Below, one piece after another: positions 26,168 to 35,591 of a stretch of DNA of 64,000 nt (the first letter of the stretch is position 1; the number at the start of each line of letters is the position of its first letter). Source of the DNA: a virus. The stretch covers positions 1-64,000 of IMG/VR virus record IMGVR_UViG_3300044984_000411; one strand, 5' to 3'. The notes beneath the pieces were generated by a model. The model was not told the DNA's origin, did not search any database, and worked only from the letters and a program-made list of their open reading frames with translations. A program made the translations under genes and the position numbers.

Positions 26168-29100
26168 TAAACTTTTGTACTCCTAATATTTTGTGAGTCT
26201 AGTCGCTTGATTTCTTTAATTACTGTTCTTGCAATATCATTTGCACTAGTATTAGAGCCATCAACGCTAATATTTACTCCATAACTATTATACACTGAAC
26301 CACTGTTGTATGTACCGTTATTCATGGCTTTAAGCTTGTCAACGCCATATTCTTTAACTGCCCCAGGGTTCATAACAAATTCTTTATCGTGAAGCATAGC
26401 AAGACCGCCATTGGCGTATGGTGTGCGGAACATTCCACCAGATTTGTATTGAGGAATAAACATGGGTAATCCAGTAGGTCCGTGAACCTTATTCTTATAG
26501 AACATTTCATTTAGCTTTCCTAGAGGACTGAGCTTTGTTTGCCCTACAGGAATCTTTAGTCCAGCTTCTGCAAGTTTTTGCTGTAACAATGGAATCATTT
26601 CTGGATTTTTGACAATAATCTTTTTAATGTCGGAGAATGGAAGTCCACCAAAAATTTGTGCTTCAACAAACTGCAAATCTGGTCTGCTCATGCCTGTTGC
26701 TGCACCAAGGATTTTTGATTGACTCATTGTCCCAAATGGTGCTGCAACTGTTTTCTTTGGTCCACCTGGAATATAAGAGTCTCTTTCTCTTGCACCAAAA
26801 CTATCTCCAAGAGTAAAGGTAGAACGCTTCTTTACTCTATTCTTTAGCAGTAGCGAAATATCTCCGTATCGGTCAAAGTATTTTGAATTAATATTTGAAG
26901 CGTTACTTCTTAAAGCCCAGCGTTCAAAAGCATTGTCATTTCTTGATGCTTTTCCTCTAATGCTCCATGGAGTATATGGGCTAACTCCTGCTCCATAGAT
27001 TGGTCTAGAAGAAGGGTCAGCATCTTTTCCTAAACCAAAAAGAATCTTTTCAGCTTCTAGTCTAGGGTCTAGGTCGTCAACAACCATGCCTTCTTCAAAT
27101 GCATTCCTATAGGCAAAATCTTTTTTAGCAAGTTTGTCGATAAGCTGCTCGCTTCTCATTCTTACAGAAATTGCTGGATTAGTTCTCATAAAGTTTAGAT
27201 ATGCTTGAGAGACTCTTGGGGTATCTATATAGTTAGCAAGCGTTACACGTGGTCCAGTATTTTTTGATGCAGAAAGACCCTTTAGTTTTGAAACACCCTT
27301 ACCAGCCATACCAAGAGCCTTAATACCCATAGATGGTGCAAACATTGATGCATAGAACATTGGGTCTGTTGGGTCTACCCCCATGTTCTTGGCACCCTGG
27401 GTATATGACTGAGCAAGCAATGACTTAGTGGCATCATTCTGCATAGCAGCAGATGGGTTGCCACCACCTAGAAGGTTTTGGATAAAGCTATTGAACCAGT
27501 CAAGACCTGAATCGGAAGACTTCTTTGGTCCCTTGCCAACAAGTCCACCAGTTGCAAGACGTGAAATAAATGGGCTTTTATCTATTACTCCTCGCTCACC
27601 AAGTGGTGGTTTTTGAGCAGGTGGTCGAACGTTAAACCAATTTTCCATTTTAGGAAGTTTGTTTATAAGGCTTGGAACAAAGTTAACCATATCGTCTACG
27701 ATTTTTGCAAACGACTTTGACATATTTGTTTTGCCAGAAATTCCTTGAACGTCTTTTAGCAACATACTCGTTAGCCATTTTTCTAGAGCTCGGTCTCCCA
27801 TAGAAGCATCTTTGACAAAAGCTTCTAGTGGGTCTCCAGATTTATACAAACCTGACAGTCCTTTTAAGAAGTTATCTGGATTCATTGTTATTTTTCCAGC
27901 ACCTATGTTATCCATTATTTGTGGCAGTTCTGGTATTGTTCTGCTAGCGTCTAAAAGGAAACTCTGCAACCCTTGCTCTAACTTTAAAACATCAAAGCCT
28001 AGGTCGCCTGGGGTTGGATTTTCTAAAGGATTTTTGCTATAAAAATCATCAAGGTATGAGAACTTTGTGGGCAACTTAGAAAACTGACCACTAAGAAGGT
28101 CTGTAAAAAGCCCAGCGTGACCAAAGTCTAGCTGTGTAATTGCTTTTGAAGCAGTATCATACATAACATTCATGCCATGGATGTCAGTATTACTAAACAG
28201 TGTATTTAGTAGCGAGGTGCTGTCTGCATATTTTTGAATTGATGCTAGGTATTCCTGAATTGCTTTTTGCAGTGCTTCTGGACCACCTTGCTTGTATGCA
28301 TCTAAAAATATTTTTTCCATTCGTGGAGAAGACATTAGTCCGCTAGTCCCTACCATTCCAGGTACTAGGTTTTTATTTATTTTTGATGCAACTAGTGTCG
28401 CACTATCTTTTACCATTCCAAATGGACCAATAGTGTCTCCAGCACCCTTACCAAACTTTAGGAATTCGTATGGAACTACGTCAGAGCCAAGTTGTTGTGA
28501 AAGCCAATAAGCAAGTGGTTCGTTAATTCCCTTATATGGCATTTGAACCGCTGTATCGCTCTTGTATGCTTTTAGGTAGTAGTCTGATTGTGTTGGAGTG
28601 TATTTAGCCATTTCGCCAATTTCTACACCCTGCCTTGTTAGTGGGCTAGAAAGACTAAAGCTATCTAGGGCTTTTAGCTTTGCTCCAGACTGAGCAGCCT
28701 TTGCCCCAGCAACTGTTCCAGTTTGCATAAAGCCCTTTGCTCCTGCACCAGCAATTTTAAGACTTTTCATTCCTGGAATAGGAACTATGTTCATTGCCAT
28801 GGTTCCAGCATCTTCTAGGTCTGGTGCAGTTGGAGTTCCTTGCTTAGTCTTTACCGCCCATTTTCCAAACAGGCTTTCGTAAATACTGTTCATCACAAAG
28901 TTTAGACCTGCACTTACTGCAGACATTGGATTATTTGGGTCAATCTCTACAGACTTATCATCAGAGTAAATGCTTGCTGTGCTTCCAGTCTTTGGCTTAT
29001 TTACAATTCCACCCTTAGCAAATTTCTCTGCATGGTTCATTTTGTCAAGGACATCTGTGCCTAGAGCGTCTACTGCCTTTGCTCTAATAACATATTCACC

Positions 29101-32100
29101 GTTTGAAAGTCTTGCAGGGATTGAATCACTTGTACCGCTACCTGGACCAGAAATATATCCACCAGCAGCCTTTTCTGTAACTGGGGTAACATATGCTCTA
29201 TCTGGAATGCCATCAGTGCCGAGGTCTTTTGCACTGGTTACCTTCCACTTTTTGCCATTCATGTCTGGGAATACAAAGCCCTTTTTTGTAGTAACGTTAT
29301 ATGGATAATTTAAGAACTGGTCCATAAGATTTACTGGAAAATATTGTTTTCCCTTTTCATCTTTAAGAACTTTAAGACCCTGACCTTTTGGAACACCTGG
29401 TCTTACTTCTGCTTCTGTAATTTCAGGAAGTGTGTAGTCAGCTTTATAGTCTTCTGGAGCTAAGTATGTGTCAATGGTAATATTTGCATTTTGAATCTGC
29501 AGAATTTGAGAATCAATGTTTTGAATTTGTTTTTGAATTCCACCAATTTTATCCTGTACAGCACCTGTCTCTTTTACTCTAGCATCTTCTAGAGCTTGCT
29601 TTTGCTGCTCTACTGCATACTGAGCGTCCTTGGCTCTGATATCTTGAACTGCTCTTGCAGCACCAAAAACATCTCCTCTTGAAAGTGCGTCTGCTAGGTC
29701 AAGTTGTGACTTCTGCTTTTCTGCAATTTGCTTTTGTAGGTCGTTGATTCTTTCAAGTGCTGTAATTCTTTCATCGTACTTGTCATTTATGTCGCCTTCC
29801 TTTTTTTCTAGCTGTTCTTGTGCATTTGTAAGTTCTTTTTGTTTTGCACTTAGGGAGGCAAGCTGTTTGTCTTTTGCTTTGAATGCTTTGTCAGCAGCTT
29901 CATTAAAAGCTTTTACATCTTTAGGGTCGTTGACTCTTAGGATATTTGCAGCTTCTTTGCTTATGCCAATTCCAGCAAGGGTAAGTTTTACAAGAAGTGC
30001 TGCACTGTCTAGATTATATAATCCCTGAGTTAGTGCAGCAATCTCTGGAGAAAGAAGTTTTAGCGACTCGTTAAGGAATTTAATCTTATCTTCTTTTGAT
30101 GAAAGCGTATTTACTTTTTGAATAAACAGGTCATACTGCCTATTAAAGTCCTTTGAGCTAACTGCTGTTGATTGATATGCTGTACCCAAACCATTTAAGA
30201 AGTTTGTAACTTCTTGTAGCGATAGTTTTAGAGAATTAGCATTAAAGCCAAATGGGTCAAATTCGCTTACCTTGCTCTTGTAGTCACTAATTGCTGAAGC
30301 AATACCCTTTCTTAGTTGTTCTAGACCACCCTTTGTGTCAAGAGACAGGCTGTTTACATCAATTACCAGGTCTGTTCTTTTTGCCTCTTGCTTGATAGCG
30401 TCAATAATAATTTGAACAACTTCTTTGTCTAGACCGCTTGCCATTAGCTCAACAGCTAGTGAGTTTAGTGCTAGAGTTATGTCTGAGCCACTACCCTCAA
30501 TAATTTTTTCAACAAAGGGTTTATAGGTTTTTTGGAATTCTTCGCTAGCTCTAAACTGTTCTGCAAGAGATGCACCACCCTGAGTTTCGCCAATTCCAAC
30601 TGGACCTGCCTCTCTAATGCTTGATAGTTTTGCTTCAGTTCCAAAGAAGTTATTGACAGCTTCTAGCTTGTCTTTTGTAACTAGTACTGTATCTAGCAAT
30701 GCACCAGCAATTTCAGATTGCTTTCTTGCTTTTTCTGTAAGGATGTCAAATGCAATGGTTCCTCCAGTTACAACAAGACCAACTGGTCCAAGAACTCTTA
30801 GGATGCCTGGGGCAGCAACTTTAAGTGCTTTTGCAAGGTCATCTAGGTATGGTGTTATTTTTTTAGCAATAGTGCTGCCTTTAATTGCTGTTCCAATACG
30901 ACCAGGAACCTTTTTCCCATCTGGACCAAGCGGTCTTTCTGGAAGCATTGACTTAGCAAATAGGGCTGTGCTTACTAGGTCCAATACATTTGCAACTTGG
31001 TTTGCTTCATCTCCACCAACCGAGCGAGCAATCATAGAGCCAATCATGCTGCCACCAAGAACTTTTCCAGAAGTTCCAGTTAAGAATTTCTTTACTCTTC
31101 CTCCAGGACTTGCAGTAGCACCAGAGCTATTGGCAATTATTGCTTTAGCTGCAGTTGCTGACAAGGCACCCCTACGACCTTGCTGGTAATAAGTTTCCTT
31201 TTGTTTTCCATTTGCATCAGTTGAAACAACTCTTCTAACTCCATTACCAAGGTCTTCGGTTGTGGTTACCTTTGGCACTGGAGTTACTTTTGACTGAGGC
31301 TCTTTAGGCTTTGCTTTAGGTTTTGCTTTAGGTTTTGCGTTTGTTGCCGCTTTTCTTGTTCTACGTTTAGTATTTTTAGTTTCAGTAACTGCTTCTTTAG
31401 ACTGTGCTGCAGCTAGTGCTTCCTGGTCATTACGTGCTTGAATTTCTGCTACTGTGGCTCTTTTTGTAGCAGCCTCTAGTTTTTTTTCTTGGGTTCTATC
31501 GAAGGCTTCGTTCTTTTTCTTGTCATCTTTATATTCTCCTCTGCCAAGAAAAAATCCTCTTGGGTCGTTAGCCATAGATACTCTACGTGCAGCAACCTGT
31601 GCAACAGCTTGAGTTCTTGCAATTTCAGCGTTTGCTTTTCTACGTGCAGACTTACCCATCTTGTCTGTAACTTGAACACTGTCTTTGTGTGTTTCTGCAA
31701 TTTTGCCAAGAACTGCAGTTTCTTGTGGACTTAGTGCTTCATTTCCAGCAAACAAATGTTTTGCGTGTCTTCTTACTTCTGCAACTGGAAGTTTTAGAGC
31801 TTTTGCAACTCTTTTTATATTGTCTTCTCGCAAGAAGTCTCTATAGAGAGCAACCTTTTTTCCTTTTTGCTTAGGGTCGGCTGCTTTTGTTTCCATATCT
31901 GGGTCAGAGATGTCTTGCATATACTTGTTCATAACGCCTAGTTGTGGAGTAATAAATTTAGCTGCCCAGTTTTTAAGCCATCTTGCAAATTTTCCGCCCT
32001 TTGTGTCTATCGTTACTGCACGGCTTGAGCCTTCTCCACCAATGTGTGCTGCATGAGGCTGCATATATCCGCTATAGCTTTTTCGGTCATCTTCATTTCC

Positions 32101-34437
32101 TATAATGTCAAATCCTTGTGCTGCAAAAGCTTGTCTAACAATTTCTTGCTCGTTAGGAAAGTCTGGATGCATCAGAGCTGCAGTTTGGTTTGTAAGATGT
32201 GTTGGTTGGTCTGAACTCATCTTGCTAATTGCAGCTCCAAGTGTTACCACCTTTTTAGGGTTTTTAGGCTTTACTTCTTCTGTGCCATCGTTAAATCCTG
32301 GAATCTTTCCAGAAATCATGCCTTTTATAAAACCACGATATTTTTGTGCTGGTCCTGCAGGAATAACTGCTTCACCTGGAGAAAGCATTGCTGGAACAAT
32401 GTCTCCAGCACCCTTTGGACCTGGAACGCTAAAGACACCAGCTGCATATTTCTTTGGTGCTCTAGCTTTTCCTGCTGGTGCTGGACCAGTAAAAGCTACT
32501 TGTGCAGCAATGGCTTTTTGATAAGCAGAAGCAAGCTTTCCAACAGCGGTAGCCTCTACTGTAAATGCTTGGGTTAGCTTATTGTGTACTTGCTCAAGAG
32601 ATGCTGCTACTGATGCTGCCTCTAGCTGCTGCTGAGTCATGTAGTCGGTTGTCTCACCAAGAACGGTAGATGCTGAAGCAGCCTTATTAAACACATTTTT
32701 TACAAAAGTAAATCCCTTAATAATATTTGCTACACCGTTAGCAAGCAAACCAAATGTCATTAGGAATACTGGACCAATACCAGCAATTAGACCAGTAGCG
32801 TTTACAATAAATTGCTTTACGCCACCATCAAGATTGTTGAATGCTTTTAGTACATCTGTTGCAAAATTAATGATAGGAGTTACTGCCTTGAGGAATTCTT
32901 CACCAACTGGTGCAAGCTCTTTCTTAAAGTCAGCAACTGCTTTTTCAAATTTGTACATTGGTGATGCTGCAATTTTATTAAGCTCTCGCTGGGCAAGAAT
33001 ACCTAGCTCTGCAGATGATTGTCTGGTTAACTCTAGAACTCTTGCTGCCTGGCTACCGTCCTTAATTACGTTTTGAAACAGTGTAGATAGACGTGAAAAC
33101 TGGAACTTACCAAACAACTGCTCAATTGCACGAGCACGGTTTAGTGGGTCAAGGGTGTCAAGTGCTTTAGCAAAATCTGTTACAAGACCTTTTACATCGC
33201 CTTTATTTCCTTCTACGATTCCATTGAGGTTGATGCCAAAACTTGCCATAAAGTCAGAGGCTTTTTTAGTTGGGTTAATAAGTGATGCAAGACCAGACTT
33301 TAGGGCGTTAGCACTTTCTGAAGCGTTAATGCCACCTTCACGCATAGCGGTGAGAAAGAACGTAAGGTCTTCTACATCTCCGCCAAGCTGCTGAATGACT
33401 GGTGCTGCTTTTGGAATGGCAATGGTCAAGTCTTCAATAGATGTTACAGTTTGGTTTTCAACTGCGTTTAGGAAGTTAATCTTTTTGCGTAGTTGGTCGC
33501 TAGCAGTTCCGAAAGCATTTGTAAGTGAGATTGTTGTTTCAAGTGCTTGTGCTTGTTCTACGTTACCCAATACAGATAGTCTTGTTGCTTCTGATACCTG
33601 GGCTAGTAGGTCTGCACCCATCTTGCCTGTAGCAGCAGCCTTGGCTGCTTGCTCCATTGTTTTTTCAACTGCTATGCCATATTTAGTGAATTCAGAAGCG
33701 AGCTGCTGAACTTGTTTGAGCATAGCGTCTGTTTCTTTTGTTGCTGTAAAAGTATCTCCATAAACACGCTTAAAAGCAATTGCTTGCTTTTCCATATCCA
33801 TAAATGTTTTGGCAGCAGTGGTTCCCAAAATACCTAGTGGAATGGTAAAACCAACCATAAGCTGACGACCAGCCCACTGGGTGTTCTTACCAAAGTTTAG
33901 AAGGTTTGTAGAGCCTTGCTTTAGAAGCTGGTTTAGAAGCTGCTGTTTTTGTGCAGCAATTTGTGTTTTTGTTGACAGGTTTTCCATGTCAAGTGCCAGT
34001 GGTCGTATAGCAATAGTTTTGATTGCTCCATTAGCATCACGCCCCATTTTGACGTACTGTGTTTGTAGGTCTTTAACTCTTTCAATGGCTACCTTCTGGA
34101 TAGTGTCCATTTCTGTTCTAAAGAATTTTCCAAAGCTCTTAGATGCTCCACCAGCATATTTGAAGTACTGTCCCATTGACAGTTTGTTCTTTTCAAGTGC
34201 TGTAGTAAAAGTTTGTGTTGATGATGCAACAGTTTTCATTGATGCTGAATATTGACCAGTTGCATTAATTGTGTCAATTAGCGATTGCTGCATTTGTAGT
34301 GATTTTATATTGGCTGTTGCACTACCTTTAGCCAAGGAGGTATGAAAGTCTGAAATCTGTCTTTGAAGTGTCTTAATTGCTGCTAGTGCTTGACCAGCAT
34401 CAATATTGATATCAATTTTAGACTCGAAATCAGACAT
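26167..34437 (-). CDS. Tape measure protein with embedded kinase-like and ADP-ribosyltransferase-like domains
   Basis: 2756 residues, implying a tail of several hundred nm. N part: coiled coil, then the Phage-tail tape measure core (TFMDMEKQAIAFKRVYGD... to about 560) and a membrane-like stretch (FIVNATGLIAGIGPVFLMTFGLLANG). Three related loops with G..G...PA.LS.GE.VI recur at about 665, 1760 and 2665. Between the second and third lie a protein-kinase-like region (about 1930-2200: YYLKAY Lys, NEPLAYWLSQQLG Glu, NTDIHGMN, QLDFGHA) and an ART-like region resembling DUF3626 (about 2400-2600: RPIYGAG, RSTFTLGDS, FVEAQIFGG). Both would enter the cell with the tape measure; that they are effectors is inference. 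Residues about 740-960 hold a further segment I cannot assign. Confidence 0.9.
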   Translation of the reverse strand: MSDFESKIDINIDAGQALAAIKTLQRQISDFHTSLAKGSATANIKSLQMQQSLIDTINATGQYSASMKTVASSTQTFTTALEKNKLSMGQYFKYAGGASKSFGKFFRTEMDTIQKVAIERVKDLQTQYVKMGRDANGAIKTIAIRPLALDMENLSTKTQIAAQKQQLLNQLLKQGSTNLLNFGKNTQWAGRQLMVGFTIPLGILGTTAAKTFMDMEKQAIAFKRVYGDTFTATKETDAMLKQVQQLASEFTKYGIAVEKTMEQAAKAAATGKMGADLLAQVSEATRLSVLGNVEQAQALETTISLTNAFGTASDQLRKKINFLNAVENQTVTSIEDLTIAIPKAAPVIQQLGGDVEDLTFFLTAMREGGINASESANALKSGLASLINPTKKASDFMASFGINLNGIVEGNKGDVKGLVTDFAKALDTLDPLNRARAIEQLFGKFQFSRLSTLFQNVIKDGSQAARVLELTRQSSAELGILAQRELNKIAASPMYKFEKAVADFKKELAPVGEEFLKAVTPIINFATDVLKAFNNLDGGVKQFIVNATGLIAGIGPVFLMTFGLLANGVANIIKGFTFVKNVFNKAASASTVLGETTDYMTQQQLEAASVAASLEQVHNKLTQAFTVEATAVGKLASAYQKAIAAQVAFTGPAPAGKARAPKKYAAGVFSVPGPKGAGDIVPAMLSPGEAVIPAGPAQKYRGFIKGMISGKIPGFNDGTEEVKPKNPKKVVTLGAAISKMSSDQPTHLTNQTAALMHPDFPNEQEIVRQAFAAQGFDIIGNEDDRKSYSGYMQPHAAHIGGEGSSRAVTIDTKGGKFARWLKNWAAKFITPQLGVMNKYMQDISDPDMETKAADPKQKGKKVALYRDFLREDNIKRVAKALKLPVAEVRRHAKHLFAGNEALSPQETAVLGKIAETHKDSVQVTDKMGKSARRKANAEIARTQAVAQVAARRVSMANDPRGFFLGRGEYKDDKKKNEAFDRTQEKKLEAATKRATVAEIQARNDQEALAAAQSKEAVTETKNTKRRTRKAATNAKPKAKPKAKPKEPQSKVTPVPKVTTTEDLGNGVRRVVSTDANGKQKETYYQQGRRGALSATAAKAIIANSSGATASPGGRVKKFLTGTSGKVLGGSMIGSMIARSVGGDEANQVANVLDLVSTALFAKSMLPERPLGPDGKKVPGRIGTAIKGSTIAKKITPYLDDLAKALKVAAPGILRVLGPVGLVVTGGTIAFDILTEKARKQSEIAGALLDTVLVTKDKLEAVNNFFGTEAKLSSIREAGPVGIGETQGGASLAEQFRASEEFQKTYKPFVEKIIEGSGSDITLALNSLAVELMASGLDKEVVQIIIDAIKQEAKRTDLVIDVNSLSLDTKGGLEQLRKGIASAISDYKSKVSEFDPFGFNANSLKLSLQEVTNFLNGLGTAYQSTAVSSKDFNRQYDLFIQKVNTLSSKEDKIKFLNESLKLLSPEIAALTQGLYNLDSAALLVKLTLAGIGISKEAANILRVNDPKDVKAFNEAADKAFKAKDKQLASLSAKQKELTNAQEQLEKKEGDINDKYDERITALERINDLQKQIAEKQKSQLDLADALSRGDVFGAARAVQDIRAKDAQYAVEQQKQALEDARVKETGAVQDKIGGIQKQIQNIDSQILQIQNANITIDTYLAPEDYKADYTLPEITEAEVRPGVPKGQGLKVLKDEKGKQYFPVNLMDQFLNYPYNVTTKKGFVFPDMNGKKWKVTSAKDLGTDGIPDRAYVTPVTEKAAGGYISGPGSGTSDSIPARLSNGEYVIRAKAVDALGTDVLDKMNHAEKFAKGGIVNKPKTGSTASIYSDDKSVEIDPNNPMSAVSAGLNFVMNSIYESLFGKWAVKTKQGTPTAPDLEDAGTMAMNIVPIPGMKSLKIAGAGAKGFMQTGTVAGAKAAQSGAKLKALDSFSLSSPLTRQGVEIGEMAKYTPTQSDYYLKAYKSDTAVQMPYKGINEPLAYWLSQQLGSDVVPYEFLKFGKGAGDTIGPFGMVKDSATLVASKINKNLVPGMVGTSGLMSSPRMEKIFLDAYKQGGPEALQKAIQEYLASIQKYADSTSLLNTLFSNTDIHGMNVMYDTASKAITQLDFGHAGLFTDLLSGQFSKLPTKFSYLDDFYSKNPLENPTPGDLGFDVLKLEQGLQSFLLDASRTIPELPQIMDNIGAGKITMNPDNFLKGLSGLYKSGDPLEAFVKDASMGDRALEKWLTSMLLKDVQGISGKTNMSKSFAKIVDDMVNFVPSLINKLPKMENWFNVRPPAQKPPLGERGVIDKSPFISRLATGGLVGKGPKKSSDSGLDWFNSFIQNLLGGGNPSAAMQNDATKSLLAQSYTQGAKNMGVDPTDPMFYASMFAPSMGIKALGMAGKGVSKLKGLSASKNTGPRVTLANYIDTPRVSQAYLNFMRTNPAISVRMRSEQLIDKLAKKDFAYRNAFEEGMVVDDLDPRLEAEKILFGLGKDADPSSRPIYGAGVSPYTPWSIRGKASRNDNAFERWALRSNASNINSKYFDRYGDISLLLKNRVKKRSTFTLGDSFGARERDSYIPGGPKKTVAAPFGTMSQSKILGAATGMSRPDLQFVEAQIFGGLPFSDIKKIIVKNPEMIPLLQQKLAEAGLKIPVGQTKLSPLGKLNEMFYKNKVHGPTGLPMFIPQYKSGGMFRTPYANGGLAMLHDKEFVMNPGAVKEYGVDKLKAMNNGTYNSGSVYNSYGVNISVDGSNTSANDIARTVIKEIKRLDSQNIRSTKV

Positions 34438-34461
34438 TCATCATTACCTCTTTTTTAGTTA

Positions 34462-34779
34462 TTAGCCTCTACCGCCAAGAAACTGGTTGCCCATGGCAGT
34501 TCCAGATGCCTCTTCAATAATGCGGTATACGGTTGGCAAGTCTAGAAGGTCTTCTAGCTTTGCTGCGTCTTCTGCAAGCTCTGGCTTGTACTGACGCATG
34601 GCGATTCTAACACATTCGATTAGAAGGTCCATTGATTTATCGTTGTCTTCTGCAACTTCTTCGATGCTTGCAAAGGTCTTCATAAACTCACGAAGAATTG
34701 AGATTTTTAGTGGTCGTACTGCAAGAACGGTTCCGTCTGGCAGAGTGATTTCATTTGGTTCGTTAATGGTTGTTGCCAT
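34462..34779 (-). CDS. Tail assembly chaperone, short form (paralogue of the next upstream gene)
   Basis: 105 residues, directly before the tape measure, where phages place the chaperone that coats it. ITLPDGTVLAVRPLKISILREFMKTF and CVRIAMRQYKP align along its length with the first half of the upstream 230-residue gene (IELTDGTRLHITPLKILYLRDLMDVF, CGAIAMKQYYP). It stands for the G-type short protein that other phages make without frameshifting. Only 24 nt separate it from the tape measure. Confidence 0.75.
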   Translation of the reverse strand: MATTINEPNEITLPDGTVLAVRPLKISILREFMKTFASIEEVAEDNDKSMDLLIECVRIAMRQYKPELAEDAAKLEDLLDLPTVYRIIEEASGTAMGNQFLGGRG

Positions 34780-34827
34780 TGTTCCTCCTATAGGTTGATA
34801 AATAAATTATAACACAAAAGAGGTTTA

Positions 34828-35520
34828 TTAATCCCACTTTTCATAGCCAAGACCCATGCCAATACCAAAGCCAGCCTTTTGTGCATTTTGTCCTTGTAAA
34901 GATAGAACATCGTCTGGATTATCTGTTGCTCCACCGCTAAACACCTTAGCCTTAATTTTTTCCCATGGGTCTTGTTCTTTTTTACCAGATTGTGCGTCAA
35001 GGTCTACTCCTTGAATTGCAGCAAAAAACTTTTTTTCATTATAGTCTGCATCTCTTTTTGCATTCAGTGTGCTCATTAGTTCTGGTAGTGATAGAGAACG
35101 CTCTAGTTCTTCGTAGTCTTTCCAAATGCCCAGCAAGAATGCCTCTGACTCTAGTGTAGCCAGGTCCATAGAATCCCATCCAGGTGGATTGTCGGATACC
35201 TGTTTTTGTGGTGTATCTTCAGTTTGCTCTTTGTTTTTTAGCTTAATCCCTGCAGACAGGTCAAGAAGTTCGTACAGGGTGTCCATGTCTAAGCTATCTG
35301 CTAGTTCTTCTGCACTTGTAATTGACGGATAGTATTGCTTCATAGCAATTGCCCCACACTCAAGTAGCATATTTACAGTATCGTCTTCTGAGACAGCATC
35401 TTTAAAGTCGCTAAACACATCCATTAAATCTCTAAGATAAAGTATCTTTAATGGTGTTATGTGTAGTCTTGTTCCGTCTGTGAGTTCTATATACCCAGAT
35501 TCATATATTTTAGTAGCCAT
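34828..35520 (-). CDS. Tail assembly chaperone, long form
   Basis: 230 residues. N domain (about 1-95) is paralogous to the 105-residue gene; the C domain (about 105-230: WDSMDLATLESEAFLLGIWKDYEELERSLSLPELMSTLNAKRDADY) is like the T extension that recruits tube protein in lambda-type GT fusions. Two genes thus replace one frameshifted gene. The ATG is 6 nt after an extended -10 (TGGTATACT), giving a leaderless mRNA right after the tube-gene terminator. Confidence 0.75.
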   Translation of the reverse strand: MATKIYESGYIELTDGTRLHITPLKILYLRDLMDVFSDFKDAVSEDDTVNMLLECGAIAMKQYYPSITSAEELADSLDMDTLYELLDLSAGIKLKNKEQTEDTPQKQVSDNPPGWDSMDLATLESEAFLLGIWKDYEELERSLSLPELMSTLNAKRDADYNEKKFFAAIQGVDLDAQSGKKEQDPWEKIKAKVFSGGATDNPDDVLSLQGQNAQKAGFGIGMGLGYEKWD

Positions 35521-35526
35521 CTATAT

Positions 35527-35535
35527 AGTATACCA
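35527..35535 (-). promoter_or_regulatory. Extended -10 promoter, leaderless start at 35520
   Basis: Minus-strand TGG-TATACT followed by six bases then ATG. It overlaps the T tract of the terminator at 35543-35568. Confidence 0.6.
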
Positions 35536-35568
35536 AAAAGAAACTCCCCCTACCGAAGTAAGGGGAGT
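35533..35568 (-). terminator. Intrinsic terminator after the tail tube gene, UUCG loop
   Basis: ACTCCCC/GGGGAGT stem, one A-C mismatch, TAC/GTA, loop CGAA on plus (TTCG on minus), then TTTCTTTTT on the minus strand. It separates tube from chaperone transcription. The terminator at 39358-39390 has the same architecture. Confidence 0.8.
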
Positions 35569-35591
35569 CTCATCTATTAAGTTATATTTTG

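Noticed and set aside
30617-31189. 190-codon plus-strand frame opposite the tape measure
   Set aside because: Shadow of a long low-complexity coding region; sense frame is clearly the tape measure.
34438-34480. Programmed frameshift at the end of the short chaperone gene
   Set aside because: No slippery heptamer and only 24 nt before the tape measure; the extended form exists as a separate gene.
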